Of a DNA stretch of 37,382 nt, positions 1 through 5,591 are shown in pieces. Below the pieces are notes generated by a model that saw nothing but the letters and a program-made list of their open reading frames with translations, searched no databases and was not told where the DNA came from. The stretch's first letter is position 1. Each line of letters begins with the position of its first letter. Made by a program: the position numbers and the translations under genes. The stretch comes from an uncultured Verrucomicrobiota bacterium (lineage in GTDB: Bacteria > Verrucomicrobiota > Verrucomicrobiia > Limisphaerales > UBA1319). The stretch lies in the NCBI GenBank assembly GCA_903845125.1, contig CAIMWS010000012.1, positions 1 to 37,382 of the forward strand. The letters run 5' to 3'.

Positions 1-2
1 CC

Positions 3-329
3 GGCTCCACGAAATTGGTGGAATATGGCTGGTATTCTGGCAATAGCGGCAGCCAAACGCATCCAGTGGTGCAGAAGTTGCCCAATGCCTGGGGTTTGTA
101 CGACATGCATGGGAACGTCTGGGAATGGTGCCAGGACTGGTTTGGCCCTTATCCAGGCGGGAGTGTGGCTGACCCTCGGGGTCCGAACACGGGCTCCCAA
201 CACGTGCTTCGCGGTGGCGGTTGGGACTACACCGGCAGGCAATGCCGATCCGCCCAACGCTACCCCTACACGCCGGATTTCCGGCGCGGCGGCCAAGGCT
301 TCCGCGTCGTCCTGGCCCCAGGTCTGTGA
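3..329 (+). CDS. SUMF1/FGE-sulfatase domain protein, C-terminal end (5' partial)
   Basis: The open frame enters from the left edge and stops at TGA 327-329. The visible 108 residues are the end of a formylglycine-generating-enzyme-type (SUMF1) fold. It shows the hallmarks LPNAWGLYDMHGNVWEWC, a VLRGGGWD segment and a final GFRVV. In true formylglycine-generating enzymes a cysteine pair sits near the C-terminus. Here I see one Cys in the stretch GRQCRSAQRY and none five residues before it. The protein may therefore be one of the many non-catalytic or differently acting SUMF1-domain proteins, common in Planctomycetes and Verrucomicrobia and often encoded near sulfatases or protein kinases. The N-terminus and any signal peptide lie outside the window. 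The domain call is firm; the biochemical role is unknown. Confidence 0.85.
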   Translation, partial: GSTKLVEYGWYSGNSGSQTHPVVQKLPNAWGLYDMHGNVWEWCQDWFGPYPGGSVADPRGPNTGSQHVLRGGGWDYTGRQCRSAQRYPYTPDFRRGGQGFRVVLAPGL

Positions 330-353
330 GCACCGTTTGGAACCGGAGGGAGC

Positions 354-367
354 ATGGAGCATGGAGC
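354..367. repeat. 14-bp sequence shared with 9434-9447
   Basis: ATGGAGCATGGAGC occurs here, just after the SUMF1-domain gene, and again at 9434-9447 in the gap between two minus-strand genes. In this copy the GGAGCAT unit is repeated once more on the left (349-367). Both copies are intergenic. It could be a small dispersed repeat or a chance match. Confidence 0.4.
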
Positions 368-381
368 GCATTTGAACACTG

Positions 382-720
382 ATTGGATGGATCGGGTTCG
401 GTTGGCTGATGGACCGGGGGATTCCCACCGGGGAGTAATTGAAGGATTTGCACGCCAGCGCTCCCCTGGAGAAATATCTGTTGGGCACGCCCCGTTACCG
501 CATTAAAAGACCAGCCATTGGGGGAGTCGCCGCCTTGGGCCCAATTCAATGAATCGGAGGAAATCGAACTTTTCAAGGAAAAGGACGGGCTTTACGCGGT
601 GTCTCGCAGCGACGCGTGCCAGCAGAAAATACCGCCATTCGGCGCCAGAAACCGGCCAAACTACAGCGCCATCTTCGCGGGATGCGCAAAAGCAAAAGTG
701 ACAAACGTAACCCTGTGCGC
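382..720 (+). pseudogene. Decayed IS1634-type transposase fragment
   Basis: Pieces of one transposase can be read in changing frames. First comes GWLMDRGIPTGE, an in-frame stop, then LHASAPLEKYLLGTPRYRIK. After a frame change comes WAQFNESEEIELFKEKDGLY, then a further shift to AIRRQKPAKLQRHLRGMRKS. The order DRGIPT, YL(V/L)GTP, E(V/I)xLxxxxGxLYxxxRS and AIRRxKLxxLxxxL is what I recall for the middle of IS1634/IS1380-like DDE transposases. At least one stop and two frameshifts make it inactive. No terminal repeats were found. The match is by recalled family pattern. Confidence 0.6.
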
Positions 721-1099
721 AGACGCTGATACACGGCCAAATCGGCGGCGAACATGGTCCTTTCTTTCCTGCCCTTGTGACTTGATACCGCCTTGGAGCG
801 GGCTTTGAACCGATGCAAGGCTGAAATGCTGCCGTTTTCCGAAGGCGCTTGTTCGGAGCGAAGGTGGCAATGGCCCAGGCGCTTCTCAAAGGTTTTGCGC
901 GGACTGTACGCTCAATTGACCGTGGACTTCGGCGCTTCGGGATTACCATCCAGGCCGCAGCAACGGAATTTCTGACAACCGTTTTTCCCGCTAAAAAATG
1001 TTCGCTTCGAGGCGATGCCCCCGACTGGAAATCAGAGCGCCGGTGCTTTTAGCCACCCCAGAAGGCGGCACCCAAGTATCTGACGCCACCAAACGCCCA
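721..1099. other. No recognisable gene (decayed intergenic DNA)
   Basis: Only short overlapping frames on both strands are present, none with a family pattern I recognise. It lies between a transposase remnant and an excisionase-like remnant, so it is probably decayed mobile DNA. Confidence 0.5.
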
Positions 1100-1216
1100 A
1101 TGAACAACATGGTGCCGGAACAAGTTGACCAGGAGTTTCCGCGGCTGGCTTACAGCGTGCAGGAAACGGCACGAGTGTTGGGGATCTGCGATAAAAGCGA
1201 ACGCCGCCTTATTCTG
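1100..1216 (+). pseudogene. Excisionase/MerR-type helix-turn-helix fragment
   Basis: An ATG at 1100 opens about 39 residues. They include LAYSVQETARVLGICDKS followed by ERRLI, the usual start of a small excisionase-type DNA-binding protein (AYSVxExAxxLGISxxSxxRLI). The similarity stops about where the minus-strand integrase remnant begins (1224), so the gene was cut by a rearrangement. Excisionase and integrase normally sit on one strand; here the remnants converge. Not expected to be functional. Confidence 0.5.
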
Positions 1217-1223
1217 CTTGGCC

Positions 1224-1613
1224 CTATCCGTCCATTTCGCACACTGGAACGGCCAGGCCGTGGCGCCAGGTGTTTTTGAAGATCCCGAGGATCGAACGCC
1301 GGGTGGCCGCCGTCTTGAATTCGTATTGGGAAAGCCTTCCCGCGTAGAGCTTCAGCAGTTTCTCCAGGCTCATTTTGGCCAGCTTGAGGTCGACCTTTTC
1401 GGCCTTTTACAATTCCTCCTTCAGGCACCGCCGGGCCAGCTCCCGGTCGTCGGTTCGCAGGCTTTTATAAATCTGCTTGCCTCCGTAACGGAAGCGGGCA
1501 TAATAATTTCCGTTAGATGAGTAACGGTGTATATTCTCGGCTACTCTGCGGAATCCGGTGGCGTGCGCATGGCACTTTTGCACACCGTTCGGCAGACCGC
1601 GAAGAAGCCGCAT
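1224..1613 (-). pseudogene. Tyrosine-type integrase N-terminal remnant with an in-frame stop
   Basis: Reading leftwards from about 1590, the minus strand encodes NIHRYSSNGNYYARFRYGGK and then KSLRTDDRELARRCLKEEL. This is the arm-type DNA-binding domain common in tyrosine recombinases. A TAA follows at 1407-1409. The same frame continues with KVDLKLAKMSLEKLLKLYAG and ATRRSILGIFKNTWRHGL, which fits a SAM-like core-binding domain, up to a TAG at 1224-1226. The catalytic domain (R-HxxR-Y) is missing. The gene is both interrupted and truncated. It lies 47 bp upstream of the 5' end of tRNA-Ala. Confidence 0.7.
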
Positions 1614-1660
1614 CGTTGCCCTGCGGGTTTAATTTTTAAGTTTTTCTCGCTGAAATGGTT

Positions 1661-1736
1661 GGGGCCGTAGCTTAATTGGCAGAGCGTCTCGTTCGCAACG
1701 AGAAGGTCGGCGGTTCGACTCCGCTCGGCTCCACCA
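1661..1736 (+). tRNA. tRNA-Ala, anticodon CGC, CCA encoded
   Basis: A full 76-nt cloverleaf is present. The acceptor GGGGCCG pairs with CGGCTCC and contains the G3-U70 wobble pair, the main identity element for alanine. The anticodon stem TCTCG/CGAGA encloses the loop TTCGCAA, giving anticodon CGC, which reads GCG. The T-arm is GGCGG-TTCGACT-CCGCT. Discriminator A and an encoded CCA follow. The downstream T-run at 1751-1756 has no obvious hairpin. Integrase remnants lie on both sides. Confidence 0.96.
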
Positions 1737-1905
1737 GATTCTCCCGCCGTTTTTTAGCCGTGTTCCTGCATTTTGTGAGCGGAATGAATTCTCTGCAGAT
1801 TCTGGCCAAGATACGAGGTGAGCCAGGAGCCTTTCTTTTCCAGACCGGTAAGTTCCAAACAACGAATAAGCGCGATTGATCCCATGGCAGGAAAACGGCT
1901 CTGAA

Positions 1906-2214
1906 TTACACCATTGGGCATTGGTCTCTTTCAGACCCAGAATTTTCCGTTCCCTCCCCAGGGCCAGCTCCGGGTCTTGTTTGGGCATCGCCTACCACTT
2001 GCGTAAATGAATAGGCCTTCGCTTTGGCCTTCTCCAGGTTTGAAAATGCCCGGCGTTTGCGTTTTCCAACCTCGTAGTAGCAGACCACCTGTTGTTGGTT
2101 ATGGCACCCCGGCTTGTTCGTATAGACGGGGACTCCCACGTTGCCCTTCCTGGCCACGAAGACCGGCCTTTTTTTCGCGCTCATGGCCAGAAGAACTGAA
2201 AACACGGACTTCAT
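1906..2214 (-). pseudogene. Integrase N-terminal remnant next to ssrA
   Basis: The minus strand encodes KKRPVFVARKGNVGVPVY, then CYYEVGKRKRRAFSNLEKAK and AKAYSFTQVVGDAQ. This is the pattern of the N-terminus of a class of site-specific integrases I associate with Verrucomicrobia (RGNVxVxIY, then a YYxxGxRxRxxFxxLxxAKxxA). Further on, the better continuation (DPELALGRERKILGLKETNA) lies in another frame, so there is a frameshift near 1985. No catalytic domain follows. The reading direction is away from the 3' end of ssrA, and the remnant begins about 97 bp from it. That is the usual place of an integrase after insertion into tmRNA. Non-functional. Confidence 0.6.
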
Positions 2215-2310
2215 TGGCAGGAGGGGGGCACAGTTGTCTGAAAACTGTCTGAAATCGAAATGGGAAAGGTAAACAACCAGTTTAAATGGCTGTGAACGGG
2301 GAAGTTGAAA

Positions 2311-2664
2311 TGGTGGAGGCGGCGGGAGTTGAACCCGCGTGCTGAGCAGACTAACCAGTCGCGCCTACATGCTTAGCCAGAAAAGAGTTTTCGGCCACGG
2401 GAATAACGTTCTGACAGCGAATCCCGCATCCTAGCCGGCAGAAAATATTTCGGCCCGGCGCGCGCCCGCTCCAAGCCAAACCTAACCTGCTGTAGTCGCT
2501 CACGGCTGTAGCAGGTGTTCAGCCGCAAACGTCACGGCACTTAGGCCGCGAGAGCTAATTCAGTATTAGCAGTTGTTTTTTGGTCCGATGTTTTACGAGG
2601 CCAACGAACCATCCTCGGCATGCCACTCCTGGCGCACCCACCCAGTCGAAACCAGTACGCCCCC
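2311..2664 (-). ncRNA. ssrA: tmRNA (transfer-messenger RNA)
   Basis: The transcript runs from GGGGGCGTACTGGTTTCGAC at the right end to ACTCCCGCCGCCTCCACCA at the left end. The ends form a tRNA-Ala-like acceptor (GGGGGCG with CGCCTCC, including the third-pair G-U wobble) plus a T-arm with GGTTCAACTCC and an encoded CCA. The tag frame at 2570-2541 reads GCT AAT ACT GAA TTA GCT CTC GCG GCC TAA, giving ANTELALAA. This ends in the LAA-type degron recognised by ClpXP-like proteases. tmRNA with SmpB rescues stalled ribosomes and tags the unfinished protein. The 354-nt length is normal. The protein frames that cross this gene are artefacts. Confidence 0.96.
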
Positions 2665-2687
2665 TCCCTTTGATAACCAACAACTTC

Positions 2688-2715
2688 AGTATAAGGCCAC
2701 CGCCGCGAAAGTCAA
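2688..2715 (-). promoter_or_regulatory. Sigma-70-type promoter of ssrA
   Basis: On the minus strand TTGACT (2715-2710) and TATACT (2693-2688) are separated by 16 bp. The start would lie about 15 nt before the mature 5' end at 2664, leaving a short leader for RNase P to remove, as is usual for tmRNA precursors. Confidence 0.7.
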
Positions 2716-2816
2716 CGGGGGCTGATTCGCGGGGAGCGAAAACCGGGGCCTTGGGGGAGGGCGCGGGACGGAAGATATCCTTGTTTTCTGATGGCAGATG
2801 GCATATAAGGGCAGCC

Positions 2817-3464
2817 ATGTTGCTTACAATCACCACCACGCACCAGCCGGCCACCGACCTGGGCCACCTGCTGCGGAAGCATCCGGACCGGGCGCAAACC
2901 GTGGAGCTGGCCTTCGGGAAGGCGCACGTTTTTTACCCGGAAGCCACCGGGGAGCGGTGCGGCGCGGCGCTGCTGCTGGACGTGGACCCGGTGGGGTTGG
3001 TGCGGAACCGGCGGGGCCCGGCCGGGGAAAGCCGGACGCTGGAGCAATACGTGAACGACCGGCCCTATGTGGGTTCATCGTTCCTGAGCGTGGCGCTGGC
3101 GGAGGCCTATGGCAGCGCGATGGCCGGCAAATGCCCGGCCCACCCGGAGCTGGTGGACCATTCGTTGCCACTGGAGGCGAGCATATCGGTGCTGCCCTGC
3201 CGGGGCGGGGAAATGCTCCTGCGGCGGCTGTTTGAGCCGCTGGGCTACGAGGTTGGCGCCACCCGGCACGAGCTGGATGCCCGGTTCCCGGATTGGGGCG
3301 CCAGCCCTTATTACACGGTCACGCTGCGGGCCACCCTGCCCCTGCGGCAATTGCTCAACCACCTGTATGTGCTGATCCCGGTCCTCGACAATGACAAGCC
3401 ACTACTGTCCGGTTACGGAGAGGGTGGAAGTGCAAAAGACTCAATAAATACGGGCTTATCGTGA
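2817..3464 (+). pseudogene. hen1: Hen1 RNA 2'-O-methyltransferase, N-terminal part, cut by an IS element
   Basis: The ATG at 2817 begins MLLTITTTHQPATDLGHLLR, the usual start of bacterial Hen1. The region to about residue 194 is the Hen1 N-terminal (ligase-activating) domain, with FGKAHVFYPEA, RTLEQYVNDRPYVGSSFLSV and LYVLIPVLDNDK. Genuine sequence ends at 3399, where an IS element begins. The frame then runs 21 residues into the IS and stops at 3464. Joining 3399 to 4741 restores DNDKHYWVGDDE in frame and gives a normal 477-residue Hen1. In the Pnkp-Hen1 system this domain supports Pnkp ligase activity, and the C-terminal part adds a 2'-O-methyl mark at the repaired end. The truncated domain might still fold, but that is unknown. 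The start is preferred over further upstream because those codons overlap ssrA. Confidence 0.9.
3391..3399. repeat. Target-site duplication, left copy (right copy 4732-4740)
   Basis: ATGACAAGC is found directly before the left end (3391-3399) and directly after the right end (4732-4740) of the IS element. Deleting the IS plus one copy removes 1341 bp, a multiple of three, and rebuilds the hen1 frame exactly. Confidence 0.95.
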
Positions 3465-4731
3465 GGGTGCGCGGGTGCTCACGATTTCAACTTCAAAGAG
3501 CCTGTTTTCACAGCAATCCCCATGCCATCATCCGGCATGAACGCTGGAAAAATGGTTTTTTCGCAACTCACCGAATGGGTGCCACACTATGAATTTCAAC
3601 GCCTGGTCGAGCGTTATCAGGGCGAATACAAAGTGCGCGAGTTCTCCTGCTGGGAGCAATTCCTGTGCATGATGTTCGCCCAATTGACCTATCGGGACAG
3701 CCTGCGCGACATCGAGTCGTGCCTGCGTTCCCGATCCAATCTGCTTTACCATCTGGGCCTGCGCAGTTCGGTGGCGCGCAGCACGCTGGCCGATGCCAAT
3801 GAGCGCCGGGATTGGCGCATTTACGCTGACCTGGCGCAGAAGCTCATCGCCCGCGCCCGACGCCTTTATGCGCAGGATCCCCTGGCCGTCGAACTGGACG
3901 AGACGGTCTATGCGCTGGACTCTACGACCATCGACTTGTGCCTGGAATTATTTCCCTGGGCGCGCTTCCGGCGGCACAAGGCGGCCATCAAATTGCACAC
4001 CCTGTTGGATCTGCGGGGAGCCATTCCGACCCTGATTTATTTGAGTGATGGCAAGCTTCACGATGTGAACTTCCTGGATGAATTGCCGCTGGAGGCTGGG
4101 GCGTATTATGTCCTGGATCGAGGGTATGTGGACTTTGGGCGGCTGCATCGGTTCGTGCTCGAAGGGGCGTTTTTTGTGACGCGCGCCAAACGCCATCTGC
4201 GCTACCGGGTAAGGGAGTCGCGGCCCCTCGAAACGGACAGCGGGGTGCGGGCGGACCAAGTAATCCAGCTGACGGGGACGGTTACCCGCAAAAGCTATCC
4301 CGAGCGGCTGCGGAGGGTTCGCTACTACGATGCGGAGCGCAAAAAAACGCTGGTTTTCCTCACTAATATTTTTACTTTGCCAGCGCGGGTGATTGCGCAA
4401 TTATACAAGTGTCGATGGCAGATTGAATTGTTCTTCAAGTGGATCAAACAGAACTTGAAAATTAAGACGTTTTATGGTTATTCGGATAACGCGGTGCGGA
4501 GCCAGGTATGGATCGCGGTTTGCACGTATGTGCTGGTGGCCATCGTGAAGAAAGAGCTGAAACTGGAGGTCAGTTTGAGCCAAATGCTGCAAATCATCAG
4601 CGTGAGTATTTTTGAGAAAGTGCCTCTGCCCCAACTGCTTGCGAATAACGGTCGGGAGGAAGGACTGCAAAATGCCGGAACTGGAATACCCAAACAACTG
4701 GTATTCAATAACTTATAACCGGACAGTAGTG
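3400..4731 (+). mobile_element. Complete IS4-family insertion sequence, 1332 bp
   Basis: The element has perfect 16-bp terminal inverted repeats, CACTACTGTCCGGTTA at 3400-3415 and its reverse complement at 4716-4731. A 9-bp direct repeat flanks it. One transposase gene (3522-4718) fills most of the length, and its last codons overlap the right repeat. Intact ends, open transposase and identical target copies point to a recent insertion. The A+T content rises in the transposase tail compared with hen1. Confidence 0.95.
3522..4718 (+). CDS. IS4-family DDE transposase
   Basis: This 398-residue protein cuts and joins the ends of the surrounding IS. Residues 10-100 form the N-terminal DNA-binding region (FSQLTEWVPHYEFQRLVERY and SCWEQFLCMMFAQLTYRDSL), as in the DUF4372-containing IS4 group. 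The catalytic triad is visible: D133 in ALDSTTID, D199 in YVLDRGYVDF, and E302 in the YREK signature Y295-R298-E302-K309 (YKCRWQIELFFKWIKQNLK). No frameshift or stop interrupts it, so it is probably active. ATGs at 3522 and 3537 are both possible starts and neither has a clear Shine-Dalgarno site. Orientation is the same as the disrupted hen1 gene, so transcription through or from the IS could reach the hen1 tail and pnkp. Confidence 0.93.
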   Translation: MPSSGMNAGKMVFSQLTEWVPHYEFQRLVERYQGEYKVREFSCWEQFLCMMFAQLTYRDSLRDIESCLRSRSNLLYHLGLRSSVARSTLADANERRDWRIYADLAQKLIARARRLYAQDPLAVELDETVYALDSTTIDLCLELFPWARFRRHKAAIKLHTLLDLRGAIPTLIYLSDGKLHDVNFLDELPLEAGAYYVLDRGYVDFGRLHRFVLEGAFFVTRAKRHLRYRVRESRPLETDSGVRADQVIQLTGTVTRKSYPERLRRVRYYDAERKKTLVFLTNIFTLPARVIAQLYKCRWQIELFFKWIKQNLKIKTFYGYSDNAVRSQVWIAVCTYVLVAIVKKELKLEVSLSQMLQIISVSIFEKVPLPQLLANNGREEGLQNAGTGIPKQLVFNNL

Positions 4732-4740
4732 ATGACAAGC

Positions 4741-5591
4741 ATTACTGGGTGGGCGATGACGAGGTGGAAAAGCTGCTCCGCCGCGGCGGGGACTGGCTGG
4801 CGGAACATCCCGAGCGCGAGTTGATCGCCAACCGCTATTTAAAGCACCAGCGGCGGCTGGTGCGGGACGCCCTGGAGCAGCTCCTGGGGGAGGATGACGA
4901 GGAGCAGGAGGAGGCCCGGGAGAAGAGCGCCCAGGAGGAGGAGCAGGCCGAGGCGCGCCTCAGCTTGAATGAGCAGCGGCTGGGGGCAGTGATGGCGGTG
5001 CTGAAAGAGAGCGGCGCCCGGCGGGTGGTGGATCTAGGCTGCGGGGAGGGCCGCCTGGTGCAAGCGCTGCTCAAGGAAAAGCAGTTTGAGCAGATCACGG
5101 GCATGGATGTGTCGCACCGCGCGCTGGAAATAGCCCAGGAGCGCCTGAAGCTCGACCGGCTGCCGGAAAAGCAGAAAAAGCGCATCCAGTTGCTGAACGG
5201 CTCGCTCATGTACCGCGACGAGCGCCTGGCCGGGTTCGACGCCGCCGCGCTGGTCGAGGTCATCGAGCACCTGGATCCGCCGCGCCTGGCGGCCTGCGAG
5301 CGGGTGGTGTTCGAGGCGGCCCGCCCGCCGTTGGTGGTCCTCACCACCCCGAATGCTGAATACAATGTCCACTGGGAAAACCTGGCGCCGGGGAAATTCC
5401 GCCATAAGGACCACCGGTTTGAATGGACGCGGGCGGAGTTCCACGCCTGGGCGCAGGGGATGGCGGCCCGGTTTGGCTACGGCGTCCGGTTCCTGCCGAT
5501 CGGGCCGGAGGATGCGGCCACGGGGCCGCCGACGCAGATGGCCGTGTTCAGCCTGGCCGGGCAAAACGTGGCCAAGGGAGGGAGCCAATGA
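4741..5591 (+). pseudogene. hen1: Hen1, C-terminal methyltransferase part after the IS
   Basis: After the right target copy the Hen1 frame resumes with HYWVGDDEVEKLLRRGGDWL. It continues through a very acidic linker (EDDEEQEEAREKSAQEEEQ) into the Mn-dependent methyltransferase domain. The SAM motif VVDLGCGEGRLVQALL, the metal-binding region VEVIEHLDPPRL, and the motif TTPNAEYNVHWE followed by FRHKDHRFEWTRAEF are all intact. The last base triplets overlap pnkp (ATGA at 5588-5591), which shows translational coupling in the ancestral operon. GTG at 4749 is an in-frame start candidate just outside the IS but has no clear ribosome-binding site. Whether the domain is still made is unknown. On its own this domain methylates RNA 3' ends in other bacteria, so residual activity is possible. 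Confidence 0.9.

Noticed and set aside
1629..1988. A minus-strand frame across the tRNA-Ala gene
   Set aside because: Contains the peptide typical of a translated antisense tRNA; only its first part overlaps the frameshifted integrase remnant.
2580..2816. Upstream extension of the hen1 frame and a minus-strand frame across 2555-2854
   Set aside because: These lie across the tmRNA gene and its promoter; Hen1 homology begins at 2817.
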